Below are positions 1 through 7,968 of a DNA stretch of 64,000 nucleotides, piece by piece (the first letter of the stretch is position 1; each line of letters opens with the position of its first letter). The position numbers and the translations under genes are program-made. This DNA is from JAJEAD01 sp965221555. GTDB taxonomy: Bacteria > Pseudomonadota > Gammaproteobacteria > HK1. The notes under the pieces were generated by a model. That model did not search any database and was not told the origin of the DNA. It saw only the letters and a program-made list of their open reading frames with translations. The stretch spans positions 372,001 through 436,000 of the forward strand of contig OZ244895.1 in NCBI GenBank assembly GCA_965221555.1, written 5' to 3'.

Positions 1-960
1 GTCCGCGCGACGAACATGGCGCTCGGGGCGCTGGCCGCGCTCGGTCTCGTCGCGGTCTCCGTATGGCGCTACGGCATCCCGAGCGTGCCGGAGTATCTGC
101 GGAATTTCCCCGCGCCGAGGGCCATCCAGCGAACCACCGCTGGCGCGATAGACGATGCGGTCGACTGGATGGTGCTCGAGTTCGAGGCGCTCTTCGCGTC
201 CATCACGACGGGGCTGCGCGAGGTGCTGAACCTCATCGAAGCGCTCTTCATCGGCATCCCGTGGCCGATTGCGGTGGTGTTGATCGTGGTGCTCGCCTGG
301 CGGGCGGCGGGCTGGCGAGTCGGGCTCTTCAGCGTGGTCGCGCTCGCCTATCTCGGGCTCTTCGGCTACTGGGAGAAGAGCATGAGCACACTCGCCCTGG
401 TCATGGCCTCGGCGCTGCTGTGCATCGCCATCGGCACTCCGATCGGCATCTGGTGCGGCAAGGATGCGAAAGTGTACGCGGCGGTGAAGCCGGTGCTCGA
501 CTTCATGCAGACGATGCCGAGCTTCGTATACCTCATACCCGCGGTCGCCTTCTTCTCCATCGGCAAGCCGCCCGGGCTCTTCGCGACCGTGATCTTCGCG
601 ATGCCACCGATGATCCGACTCGCGGCGCTCGGCATCGCGCAGGTGCCGCACGACGTCAGGGAAGCGGCGCTTGCCTTCGGCACCCCGCCGTGGAAACTGC
701 TCGTAAAGGTGGAGCTTCCGCTCTCGATGCCCTCGATACTCGCCGGCATGAACCAGACCGTAATGATGAGCCTTTCGATGGTGATCATCGCCTCGATGAT
801 CGGGGCGGGCGGGCTCGGCTACGACGTGCTGATCGCGCTGCGCCGCCTGAACACCGGGGAGGGAATGCTCGCGGGGACCGCGATCGTGGTCTGCGCGATG
901 ATCCTGGACCGCATCATCCAGGGCCGCAGGTCCCATCGGGGCCCGGGACCCAATCGGTAG
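1..960 (+). CDS. ProW-type ABC transporter permease, possibly 5'-truncated
   Basis: Inner-membrane permease of a glycine betaine/proline/choline-type ABC importer. The C-terminal two thirds is a binding-protein-dependent permease domain with several hydrophobic helices and the EAA loop (EAALAFGTPPWKLL, then LPLSMPSILAG) that contacts the ATPase. The frame is open from base 1 with no stop before the first ATG at 16, so the real start may lie outside the window; from that ATG it has 314 residues, a little shorter than E. coli ProW (about 354). The ATPase and binding protein are not visible and would lie to the left. It faces a leftward oxidative gene set, which suggests uptake of the compound degraded there. 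Family certain; substrate (betaine, carnitine, choline or similar) inferred. Confidence 0.88.
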   Translation, partial: VRATNMALGALAALGLVAVSVWRYGIPSVPEYLRNFPAPRAIQRTTAGAIDDAVDWMVLEFEALFASITTGLREVLNLIEALFIGIPWPIAVVLIVVLAWRAAGWRVGLFSVVALAYLGLFGYWEKSMSTLALVMASALLCIAIGTPIGIWCGKDAKVYAAVKPVLDFMQTMPSFVYLIPAVAFFSIGKPPGLFATVIFAMPPMIRLAALGIAQVPHDVREAALAFGTPPWKLLVKVELPLSMPSILAGMNQTVMMSLSMVIIASMIGAGGLGYDVLIALRRLNTGEGMLAGTAIVVCAMILDRIIQGRRSHRGPGPNR

Positions 961-1021
961 GCGCAAAACGCCCCGGGGTGACGGGCGAGACGAGTGTTTC
1001 CGCTCCGGCGGACCGGATCCC

Positions 1022-2071
1022 CTATCCCACTTCACTCAGGGACACCGGGCGGCGCTCCATGCCCGAGAGGTAGGCGGCTTCGAGCACCGCGAGGTTGCGG
1101 CGACCCTCGTGGCCGGAGGTGATGGGTTCGGTCCGGCCGCGGATGCACTCGGCGAAGTGCGCAATGGACTTGACGCAGCTCGAGGCCCAGTCGTCGCGCG
1201 GCGTCGGCAGCACCTCCCAGTTCACGCCGTTGCGGTTGATCATCACCTCCGCGCCGCTCGCCACCGGCGGGTGCGACCAGCTCTTCAGGTACTCCGCCTC
1301 GCTGCCCGGAATCCAGATCATCGCATCGCGCGAGACCAGCTCGACGAGGTCGTCGAAGGTCTCTCCCGGGGCGTGAAAGGTCGAGTCGATGAGGCCGACG
1401 CCGCCCGCCTCGAACTCCATGACCACGAACCCGGTCTCGTCGCCGCGGCGACGCGGGTCGGCGGTGTCGAGCCACGCGGTGACGGACTTCACCTCGCCCA
1501 TCATCTGGCGCGCGGTGTAGAAGCGGTGCGCGCCGGAATCGATGAGCAGGCCGCCCCCGCAGAGATCCGCGCGGTCGCGCCAGCCCCCGTACATGTTGCC
1601 GCAGGTGAGACGGGTGCGGAACAGGTGAGGGCGGTGGATGGCGCCCGAGACGATCAGGTCCCGCACCACACGGTGAGGCTCGTAGAAGAGCAGGTTGTGG
1701 CTCACCATCAGGCGAAGCCCGGCCGCGTCCGCGGCCGCGATCATGCGGTCGCACTCGCCAAGGGTGACCGCCATCGGCTTCTCCACCAGGACATGCAGTC
1801 CCGCGGAGAGCGCCTGCAGCACGGTATCGCAGTGGTGGCGGTTGGGCACGCAGACGATGACCGCATCGACCAGTTCGGTGCCCGCCCGGAAGAAAGCATC
1901 GAGGTCGGAGAAGGCGGGAACGCCGTTCGCCTTCGCGATCCGGGCCGCGAGCCCCGCGTCGAGATCGACCACCGCGGCGAGACCCGCCCCTTCGATCCGC
2001 GCGAGGCCTCCGATGTGCTGAGTCCCCTGGGCGCCGAGGCCGATGACGCCGATCCTCAAAGTCTCCTGCAT
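1022..2071 (-). CDS. Gfo/Idh/MocA-family NAD(P)-dependent oxidoreductase
   Basis: A 349-residue cytosolic dehydrogenase. The N-terminal Rossmann fold is seen in RIGVIGLGAQGTQHIGG, and the family lysine motif EKPMAV follows near residue 98. The C-terminal half is the alpha/beta substrate domain typical of the family. Members oxidise or reduce sugars, inositols and related hydroxy compounds. The start ATG has a run of G about 7 bases upstream. It is the last gene of a leftward set after the short-chain dehydrogenase (73-base gap) and converges on the permease. Substrate cannot be told from sequence. Confidence 0.88.
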   Translation of the reverse strand: MQETLRIGVIGLGAQGTQHIGGLARIEGAGLAAVVDLDAGLAARIAKANGVPAFSDLDAFFRAGTELVDAVIVCVPNRHHCDTVLQALSAGLHVLVEKPMAVTLGECDRMIAAADAAGLRLMVSHNLLFYEPHRVVRDLIVSGAIHRPHLFRTRLTCGNMYGGWRDRADLCGGGLLIDSGAHRFYTARQMMGEVKSVTAWLDTADPRRRGDETGFVVMEFEAGGVGLIDSTFHAPGETFDDLVELVSRDAMIWIPGSEAEYLKSWSHPPVASGAEVMINRNGVNWEVLPTPRDDWASSCVKSIAHFAECIRGRTEPITSGHEGRRNLAVLEAAYLSGMERRPVSLSEVG

Positions 2072-2144
2072 CGTGGTGCCCCCATCTCTCGCTCTTCGTG
2101 GTCTCGTCGCGCCACCGGGAAGGCGCCCGGCCTTGCGCGGCTCT

Positions 2145-2912
2145 TCACACCCAGCCGCCGTCGACGATGAAGCTCTGACCGGTGATCATGCGGGCGTCGT
2201 CCGCGGCGAGGAAGAGCACCATGCGTGCGATGTCGTCCGGGTAGAGCTTCTGCTTCAGCGCCTGGCGTTCGTAGAGCATCCGTTCCCCTTCCTCGTCCAG
2301 CCAGAGCGCGATCTGGCGCTCGGTCATCACCCAACCCGGCAGGACCGCGTTCACCCGCACCCCGGACTCTCCGAAGTCGCGGGCGAGGGAGCGGGTGAGT
2401 CCGACGATCGCCGCCTTGGCGGTGGTGTAGCACACGTAGCCGCCCTCTCCCATCACCCAGCTCGTGGAGCTGAAGTTGACGATCGCACCCTGGCCCCGGC
2501 CCTTCATCCCCTTGAACACGTGCTGCGAGGCGAAGAACTGGTGCTTGAGGTTCACCGCCATGCGCTCGTCCCACATCGACGGGGTGACGCTCTCCACCGC
2601 GTGGCGCTGGTCGTTTCCGGCATTGTTCACCAGCACCGAGATGCCGCCGAGCGCCTGCTCCGCGGTGTCGATGGAGGTGGCGAGGGTTTCGGAATCGGTC
2701 AGATCGCACTCCAGGTAGAGAGGAGAATGGCGGTGCACACCTTCGAGCTCCGCCGCGAGCGCGCGTGACACCGGCGCCGCGATGTCGAGGAATGCGACCC
2801 GAGCCCCCTGCGCCGCGAAGTGCGCCACCAGCGAGGCTCCGATCCCCGAGCCGCCCCCGGTGATGAGCACTCCGCGGTCGACGAGGCTCGGATAGCTGGC
2901 GAAGCCGGACAT
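2145..2912 (-). CDS. Short-chain dehydrogenase/reductase (SDR)
   Basis: A classical SDR of 255 residues. It has the cofactor glycine motif TGGGSGIG, the NNAG structural motif, a catalytic Ser in NFSSTSW, and the active-site YTTAK (Tyr-x-x-x-Lys). It ends in the usual IVDGGWV tail. The start at 2912 was chosen because the glycine motif then lies near residue 20, as in the family; the open frame runs on to 3113 but that extension is low-complexity and unlike an SDR. GGGAG lies about 10 bases upstream. The start overlaps the stop of a small upstream ORF in the sequence TGATG. It probably acts with the flanking oxidoreductase in catabolism of a small alcohol or sugar acid. Confidence 0.88.
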   Translation of the reverse strand: MSGFASYPSLVDRGVLITGGGSGIGASLVAHFAAQGARVAFLDIAAPVSRALAAELEGVHRHSPLYLECDLTDSETLATSIDTAEQALGGISVLVNNAGNDQRHAVESVTPSMWDERMAVNLKHQFFASQHVFKGMKGRGQGAIVNFSSTSWVMGEGGYVCYTTAKAAIVGLTRSLARDFGESGVRVNAVLPGWVMTERQIALWLDEEGERMLYERQALKQKLYPDDIARMVLFLAADDARMITGQSFIVDGGWV

Positions 2913-3085
2913 CAGGCGGCGGCTCCCGGCGACGGCGCGCCCCTGCCCATGCCCGGAGGCCTCGTCGATACGGGAATGTCCGCCACCGGCAGCACCGGAA
3001 CCTGCTCGACGTGCGGGTACGCTTCGTCTCCCTGATACGCCACGACGAGGTGCTCCAACTCCAGATCGTCGAGCGCCGCCCGCAT
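2912..3085 (-). pseudogene. 57-codon ORF, possible tail of a lost larger gene
   Basis: A short ORF running straight into the SDR gene through a TGATG overlap. The first 35 residues look protein-like (LELEHLVVAYQGDEAYPHVE), while the last 17 are Gly/Pro/Ala-rich. The first part resembles, from memory only, the C-terminal tails of AAA ATPases with a DUF4143 region (Leu-x-x-L-x-V-x-Y-x-Gly followed by Tyr-Pro). The frame has a stop just 10 codons upstream of the ATG, so if it is such a tail the body of the gene is gone. It could also be a genuine small leader gene coupled to the SDR. Confidence 0.3.
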
Positions 3086-3282
3086 CTGGCCGGGGGCGTC
3101 CGCAAGCCTTCATTCTAAACCGTTACGCCGTCTTCTCCCCACGGCCGGCGGATCGAGGTCCGCCCCGGTGCGTCGTTCGGAGACCGGTGACCCCGGGCCT
3201 CGGTGGCGTTGTCCGGAACTGGCGTCCCCTCGTGTGAAAAACCGGGAGGGGCCACTCGGGGTCCAAGCCGTGTCGCGTCACA

Positions 3283-4437
3283 TCAACCCGCGCAGGCGCG
3301 GGCGACCATGCGCTGGAAGTGGTGGACGTTGGCGTCGAAGAACTCGGAGAAGTGGGCGCGCTCGAAGGCGGCGCTCTCGAAACTCTCCTGAAGGCGCCCG
3401 ACGAGATCGACGTCCTCGCGGTTGAAGGCGGGAAAGCGCGCGACCACCGCTTCGCGTTCGGACGCGAGCGCGGGAGCCAGCGCCGCCTCGCCCGCGAAGA
3501 AGATCTCGACCCGTTCCCGGCAACTTCCGGGACCGGTCGGCTCGATCAGGATGAAGCGCAGATTGTCGCTGAAGACGGTGACGAGGAGGTTCGGGAACAC
3601 CGACAGCGCCTCGATGGTGACGGCCTGCTCGGCGTCGAGCCCCGGAAACTCCGGCAGCCGGCCCGCCCCCTCGTCCCGCGGCGCGTAGGCCGCGCTCCCC
3701 TGGCCGACCACGTGCTCGCCTTCCTTCACGAAGTAGTGCTCCTGCATCGGGAGGTAGCGGTTGAGCGCCGGGTGCACGTAGGGCACGTGGTAGATGTCGA
3801 TGAAGTTCTCCACCGCGAGCTTCCAGTTCGCGGCGACCTCGAAGGAGAGGCTCGCCCCGTGGACGAGGCGGCTGAAGTCGTAGTGCGCCCAGCGCCGGTC
3901 GAGCGGCCCGGTCACCCCTTCGAAGTCGGGCGCATCCGGGTCGAGGTTCACGAACACCACCTGGTTCCAGACCGCGCAGCGCACCGGGTCGAGGCCGGGC
4001 CCGTCTTTCGGATCGTGCTCGTGTACCCCGAAGCCCCCGTAGTGGGGCCGGCGCACCAGGGCGCCCGAGAGGTCGTAGCACCAGGCGTGGTAGGGGCAGG
4101 CGATCCGCTGCTGGCCCTTCCTCTCCTCGTCCACCAGGCGCATGCCGCGGTGGCGACAATAGTTGTGGAAGACGCGCAAGGCGCCGTCTTCGCCCCGCAC
4201 CATCAGGAGCGGCCGACCCGCCGCGGAGGATACGGGCAGGATGTCGCCAGGTTCGGGGACATCGCCGGCCAGTCCGAGCGCGAACCACTCGCGGTGGAAG
4301 AGGCGCTGGCGTTCGAGCCGGAAGAAGGCATCACTGTGGTAGGCCTCGGCGGGAAGGCCGGGGGACTCGCCGGTCGGCAGGTCCGTTCGGGCGAGCAGGT
4401 CATGCGTCGCTTCGCGGGTCTCGCTGTTCAAATGCAC
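3283..4437 (-). CDS. Rieske-type ring-hydroxylating/N-demethylating oxygenase, large subunit
   Basis: A 384-residue oxygenase alpha subunit. The N-terminal Rieske [2Fe-2S] ligands are Cys94-x-His96 and Cys114-x-x-His117. The C-terminal catalytic domain carries the mononuclear iron motif ENFIDIYHVPYVH (bridging Asp214, ligands His217 and His222), with a likely third ligand Asp in the EDVDLV segment near the C terminus. In this family the reductase is separate; none adjoins it, but a 2Fe-2S flavin reductase lies at 36.4 kb. The subfamily includes glycine betaine, carnitine and stachydrine monooxygenases, and the nearby ProW-type permease makes a quaternary amine a plausible substrate. Aromatic substrates cannot be excluded. 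Confidence 0.9.
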   Translation of the reverse strand: MHLNSETREATHDLLARTDLPTGESPGLPAEAYHSDAFFRLERQRLFHREWFALGLAGDVPEPGDILPVSSAAGRPLLMVRGEDGALRVFHNYCRHRGMRLVDEERKGQQRIACPYHAWCYDLSGALVRRPHYGGFGVHEHDPKDGPGLDPVRCAVWNQVVFVNLDPDAPDFEGVTGPLDRRWAHYDFSRLVHGASLSFEVAANWKLAVENFIDIYHVPYVHPALNRYLPMQEHYFVKEGEHVVGQGSAAYAPRDEGAGRLPEFPGLDAEQAVTIEALSVFPNLLVTVFSDNLRFILIEPTGPGSCRERVEIFFAGEAALAPALASEREAVVARFPAFNREDVDLVGRLQESFESAAFERAHFSEFFDANVHHFQRMVARACAG

Positions 4438-4598
4438 TGTCTCCGGGGCCGGAAGGTTCCGCAGCCCGCCGCGCCGCTATCATCGCATCCGATCCGCACC
4501 GCGTGCAGGCTAGCCGAGACAGTGCGAACGGAAGCCGCGCGTGGCCGAACAAACGATGGGGACGAGGAGCCTGCCGAGCAGAACGGGGTCTCGTGGCT

Positions 4599-5228
4599 CT
4601 ACCCGGAAGGCGAGCCGGCGCTCGATCCGCCACCGGGCCGGACCACGATGCGCACGTTCCAGTATGTGCACTCGGGAGGCGTCTGCATCATCTCCCGGTA
4701 GGGGGCCACCGCCTTCTCGAAGTCGCCGCTCTCCTCATTCGCATCGATGTCCGCGCGCGAGGCCCAGAAGGTGATCGATCTCGTCTTGCCGCTCATCCGA
4801 TCACAGCACATCATCCCCCCGCCGAACCCGGGGGCGCCCAGGTAGGGGGTCATCGCCTGCGGCCAGACGTCGATCACCTCCGCCGCCCGCCCGGGATCCA
4901 GCGTGACGCTCGTGACTCGCGCGCACGCGGGCGACACCGGCTGCGCGGGGGCGATCTCCGCGCACACCTCCAGGGGGTGAAGCTCCGGCTCGCCGAGACG
5001 CAGGGCCGCAGCCTGCTGCACCACCTCGCCCAGGGAAGCCTCGGTGTTGGCGCGCATCGCCGCTTCGTCGCGGAAAACGACCACCGACAGGGTGCGGGAG
5101 GAGTCACCTTCGCGCAGGAAGTACCCGCACACCAAGTCATCGTAGTCTTCCACCACCCCTCGCCAGAAGTCGTCGATCTCGCGGAATCGCGCCGGATCCA
5201 TGTCGACGTAGTTCAGTCGGGCGAACAT
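4599..5228 (-). CDS. Hypothetical protein with two ABM-like (dimeric alpha/beta barrel) halves
   Basis: A 209-residue soluble protein with no signal peptide. Two halves (about 1-95 and 100-195) each look like a ferredoxin-like alpha+beta barrel unit of the antibiotic-biosynthesis-monooxygenase/stress-responsive type: a strand, a helix with PARFREIDDFW or PGRAAEVIDVW, then strands ending in SVVVFRDEAAMRAN or SITFWASRADIDAN. The parallel phrases suggest an internal duplication forming a pseudodimer. No catalytic motif is recognised. It starts the leftward set that contains the Rieske oxygenase (161-base gap), so an accessory role in that pathway is possible. Confidence 0.6.
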   Translation of the reverse strand: MFARLNYVDMDPARFREIDDFWRGVVEDYDDLVCGYFLREGDSSRTLSVVVFRDEAAMRANTEASLGEVVQQAAALRLGEPELHPLEVCAEIAPAQPVSPACARVTSVTLDPGRAAEVIDVWPQAMTPYLGAPGFGGGMMCCDRMSGKTRSITFWASRADIDANEESGDFEKAVAPYREMMQTPPECTYWNVRIVVRPGGGSSAGSPSG

Positions 5229-5461
5229 TCCCGGCCCCCCTCGCTTGGTGAATGCCGCCGCAAAGTAAGTCCCCTTCGGAGCGAGTGCAACTTCGCGAAT
5301 CCGGGATCGTGACCACCGTCCCGCTGGAGTGTCGGTCCGGGCCTACCGCCCGCGGCCCCGGCCGCGGGCGAAGGACACCCGGGAGCGACTATCGGCCGGG
5401 TTGGAGAACCCCATCCCCATGTTTGACTGGCTCGCGGAGGCCGTGGCAGGCTCTGCCCAGC
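5229..5461. other. Divergent intergenic region with a perfect GC-rich hairpin
   Basis: This gap separates the leftward catabolic set from a rightward coiled-coil gene. At 5347-5370 there is a perfect inverted repeat with 11-bp arms (cgcccgcggcc) and a 2-base loop. There is no T-run, so it is not a classical terminator. It may be a protein-binding palindrome or simply a stable hairpin. No clear promoter was seen. Confidence 0.4.
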
Positions 5462-5914
5462 ATGAATACCCAGACCGTCTCCACCATCGCAACCGTCATC
5501 GTCGCGGTGGTCGCGCTCGGCGCCTTCCTTCGCAATGAGATCGGCAGCGTCCGGGCCGAGTTCGCACACATGCGAACCGATATCGCGGCGCTCAAGACCG
5601 ACGTAGCGGTTCTCAAGAGAGATGTCGCGGAGCTCAAGCTCGACGTTGCGCAATTGAAGAGCGACGTCGCGGAGTTGAAGAGAGATGTCGCGGAGCTCCA
5701 GGCGGACGTTGCCGAAATCAAGAAGGACGTCGCGGAATTGAAGAGCGATGTCGCCATACTGAAAACCGACGTTGCCGTGCTGAAGACCGATGTCGCGGAG
5801 TTGCGCGCGGATGTGGCGGACCTCAAGGAGCGCATGGTCCGGGTGGAGGTGACGCTCGGTATTCCCGTCTCCACGAGCGCCAGTGCGTTAGCGGAACCAG
5901 GGGGTGGCATCTGA
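5462..5914 (+). CDS. Small membrane-anchored protein with long heptad-repeat coiled coil
   Basis: A 150-residue protein. An N-terminal hydrophobic helix (VSTIATVIVAVVALGAF) is followed by about 14 heptads of the type DVAELK(S/R/A) that must form a long coiled coil, then a short low-complexity tail. At DNA level the heptads are imperfect 21-bp tandem repeats, which can expand or contract. The open frame extends upstream to 5252, but the start at 5462 puts the hydrophobic segment at the N terminus. The architecture resembles the 69-residue protein at 46507. A scaffold or spacer role at the membrane is possible; no enzyme motif is present. Confidence 0.65.
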   Translation: MNTQTVSTIATVIVAVVALGAFLRNEIGSVRAEFAHMRTDIAALKTDVAVLKRDVAELKLDVAQLKSDVAELKRDVAELQADVAEIKKDVAELKSDVAILKTDVAVLKTDVAELRADVADLKERMVRVEVTLGIPVSTSASALAEPGGGI

Positions 5915-5947
5915 GCGCAGTGTTCCACCGATTGGCGGTTGCGCCCT

Positions 5948-6025
5948 CGCATCTGCCGGCATGGACGCTGTCGTACGCGGGCCGGGACACGGGACATCAG
6001 GGTGGAAGTACGCCCGCGCACCCGG
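5948..6025 (+). repeat. Family II interspersed repeat, copy a
   Basis: Opens with cgcatctgccggcatgg and closes with cgcccgcgcaccc. It matches the copy at 21971 along its whole length and the copies at 6857 and 12770 (reverse) less closely. A TTCACCGATT-like motif lies just left (ttccaccgatt, 5931) and a cggtgaac motif to the right (near 6080), so the unit may share the ends of family I. It fills most of the 313-base gap between the coiled-coil gene and cobU; no other feature was seen there. Confidence 0.6.
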
Positions 6026-6227
6026 ATCCCTGAACGCCCTTGCCCCTGCCGACCTCTGCGCGCCCTTGGCTCTCGCGAACCGGTGAACCGTTGCGCCAGG
6101 CGGTGAGGGCGCCTGCACAAGCGGCGCGAGGACGACCCCCGGAGCCCTTTGCGCCACCCGCGGCGGAGTGCGGCGTGAACTCCGGACCCCGGTCTTCGCC
6201 CGCCGCCTCGCACCGTCCCCGGCATCC

Positions 6228-6758
6228 GTGAAGACGCTTCGCGCGAACGCCCAGGTGAGCCTGGTGCTGGGCGGGGCGCGCTCGGGCAAGAGCGCTTTCG
6301 CCGAATCGCTCGCGTGCGAGCAGGGGCGGGGGGTCTACATCGCGACCGCGGAGCGGGTCGACCAGGAGATGGCGCGCCGCATCGAGGAACATCGCGCCCG
6401 TCGCGGCGAGAGTTGGCGCACGGTGGAGGCGCCGCTCGAAGTCGCGGCCGCGATCCGCGGGGAAAGTGCACCGCGTAGCTGCCTGCTCGTCGACTGCCTC
6501 AGTGTCTGGCTCGGCAATCTCCTGCACCACGGACGCTGCGTGGACACCGCGCGTGACGACCTGCTCGACGCGCTGCGCGGCGCCGCCGGTCCCGTGGTGC
6601 TGGTCGCGAACGAGGTCGGCCTCGGCATCGTTCCGGACAATGCGATGGCCCGCGCCTTCCGCGACCATGCGGGCCGACTCAACCAGTCCGTCGCCGCGGT
6701 GGCGCAACGGGTCTGGTTCGTGGCGGCCGGCCTCCCCTTGGCCCTCAAGGGGCCCTGA
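6228..6758 (+). CDS. cobU: Adenosylcobinamide kinase / adenosylcobinamide-phosphate guanylyltransferase
   Basis: Bifunctional enzyme of nucleotide-loop assembly: phosphorylates adenosylcobinamide, then transfers GMP to give adenosylcobinamide-GDP, the substrate of CobS. The P-loop GGARSGKS is at the N terminus, a candidate guanylylated His lies in IEEHRARR, and LLVDCLSVWLGNLL and VLVANEVGLGIVPDN are family signatures. The GTG at 6228 gives 176 residues, the normal size; a GTG at 6255 is an alternative. The longer open frame from 6168 adds an unconserved leader. It is transcribed alone and rightward, separate from cobS and cobT at 8-9.8 kb. Confidence 0.92.
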   Translation: MKTLRANAQVSLVLGGARSGKSAFAESLACEQGRGVYIATAERVDQEMARRIEEHRARRGESWRTVEAPLEVAAAIRGESAPRSCLLVDCLSVWLGNLLHHGRCVDTARDDLLDALRGAAGPVVLVANEVGLGIVPDNAMARAFRDHAGRLNQSVAAVAQRVWFVAAGLPLALKGP

Positions 6759-6856
6759 CCGCCATGACTTGCCGAATCAAGACTGCGTGCGGACGCACGG
6801 CGCCTGGCGCTTCGTTCGGCACGCCGGAACCACCTGCCGAACCACGGCTGCGGACG

Positions 6857-6934
6857 CGCGTCTGTCGGCACGGACGGGGTTGCTCGCGAGGCGGGGGGCG
6901 CGACAGTACAGTCCCATCGTGCCCGGGCGTCCCG
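6857..6934 (+). repeat. Family II interspersed repeat, copy b
   Basis: A diverged copy (cgcgtctgtcggcacgg at the left, gcgcgacagtacagt in the middle) lying directly upstream of a family I element in the 458-base gap between cobU and cobC. After the core, both this copy and copy a carry gaacgcccttg, which extends the similarity beyond 78 bases. Confidence 0.5.
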
Positions 6935-6967
6935 GCTCGCGAACGCCCTTGTCCCACCCGGCATCTA

Positions 6968-7148
6968 GCCCGCAAGTTTCACCGATTTTCGGCCGCTTCG
7001 GGCGTCAAGATGCCGTGATAGCAGGAAGCACGGACCGAAAGACGCTGAAGTCGTAGCTGACACTACGTCGAAGCGGCTTGAGGGAGTACGGCCCGCTAAC
7101 ACGAGCATATTGGCGTCCGCAGCAGGAAATCGGTGAAATTTGCGGGCC
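6968..7148. repeat. Family I inverted-repeat element, copy A (type copy)
   Basis: A 181-bp element bounded by near-perfect terminal inverted repeats of about 21 bp: GCCCGCAAGTTTCACCGATT at the left, and the reverse complement of GGCCCGCAAATTTCACCGAT at the right. Next to the left end is the conserved inner block CGGCCGCTTCGGGCGTCAAG, then TGCCGTGATAGCAGGAAGCA, and near the right end acgagcatattggcgtcc. It holds no ORF with coding character. Size, TIRs and dispersion resemble a MITE. It lies downstream of cobU and of leftward cobC, where the two genes converge. Confidence 0.85.
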
Positions 7149-7216
7149 AGGCGCCCCCGTTTCGGGAATCGGCAGTACCGGGCGGTCGAAGTCCTTCGGG
7201 AAGGGGATGTAGCGGC

Positions 7217-7738
7217 TCAATCCGGGGGCAAGCGGATACTGCCGCCGAAGTCGATGTGGACCTTCCAGGCCAGCGGGTCCTCGCTCTCGGCGAGCGCGGC
7301 CTTGATGACCCCGTGGTGAGTCACGACGATGTGCGAGAGGCCGCTTTGCCGATAGTCGCCGATCGCGGCCCAGGTTCGCTCGCGCAGCATGTGGACGCTC
7401 TCGCCGCCGTGGGGACGGGCGTGGAGGAAGTCCGCGTCCCAGGCGTCGATCTCGGCGCGGGGAATGGCGTCCCAGTCCACGCCCTCCCATGACCCGAAGT
7501 CCATCTCCCGCAGCCTCTCGTCGATTGCGGGTATCAGGTTCTTCGCGGCGCCGATGCACTCGGCGAGGCTCCGGCAGCGGTAGAGAGGGCTCGTGACCAG
7601 CCGCTCGGCCCGAGGCAGCGCTTCGACGACGCGCGCCGCCTCCTCCTCGAAAGTGGCGGCCAGATCGACATCCCTCGCACCGTAGCAGACACCGCCGGAG
7701 ACCGCCGGGCGGGTATGGCGGACCAGGGTCAGATGCAT
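7217..7738 (-). CDS. cobC: Alpha-ribazole phosphatase (histidine phosphatase family)
   Basis: A 173-residue histidine-phosphatase-fold protein. The catalytic signature is LTLVRHTRP (RHT instead of the usual RHG), with later conserved DFGSWEGVDW and VVTHHGVIK (second active-site His). It removes the phosphate from alpha-ribazole-5'-phosphate or from adenosylcobalamin-5'-phosphate at the end of nucleotide-loop assembly. Function rests on the family plus position directly downstream of cobS in a B12 cluster. The gene is bracketed by two family I repeats (6968-7148 and 7766-7947), as if it could have moved as a unit. Confidence 0.85.
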   Translation of the reverse strand: MHLTLVRHTRPAVSGGVCYGARDVDLAATFEEEAARVVEALPRAERLVTSPLYRCRSLAECIGAAKNLIPAIDERLREMDFGSWEGVDWDAIPRAEIDAWDADFLHARPHGGESVHMLRERTWAAIGDYRQSGLSHIVVTHHGVIKAALAESEDPLAWKVHIDFGGSIRLPPD

Positions 7739-7765
7739 GGATGCCCCTCCCGGAGCGGGACCCGA

Positions 7766-7947
7766 CCCGCAAGTTTCACCGATTTCTCAACTGTCGGACG
7801 CCAACATGATCGCGATTGCGGACCGGACCCCGCCGTGCCGCAACGACTTCGGGTCGGCTACGACCTGGCCCGCAAGTTTCACCGATTTTTGGTAACGAGG
7901 GCGTCAAGGCGCCCAAAGCGGCCGAAAGTCGGTGAATTTTGCGGGCC
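7766..7947. repeat. Family I element, copy B (left end plus nested short element)
   Basis: Two left ends occur in tandem: cccgcaagtttcaccgattt at 7766 and ggcccgcaagtttcaccgat at 7867. A single right end, ending gcgggcc at 7947, follows. The unit 7867-7947 is a short (about 80-bp) internally deleted version with intact inverted repeats. The stretch 7786-7866 between the two left ends matches neither the inner block nor a gene. It sits in the 230-base gap between cobS and cobC, both leftward, so it may affect how much message reaches cobC. Confidence 0.75.
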
Positions 7948-7968
7948 AAGCGCGGACGCGGCGCTTCG

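Noticed and set aside
63..1073. 336-codon plus-strand frame overlapping the permease
   Set aside because: Arg/His-rich shadow in another frame of the ProW-type gene.
5347..5370. Perfect 11-bp GC hairpin as an intrinsic terminator
   Set aside because: No T-run on either strand and it lies between divergent genes, where no transcript should end.
5580..5830. CRISPR-like periodic repeats
   Set aside because: The 21-bp period is in frame with a heptad coiled coil inside a gene; there are no unique spacers.
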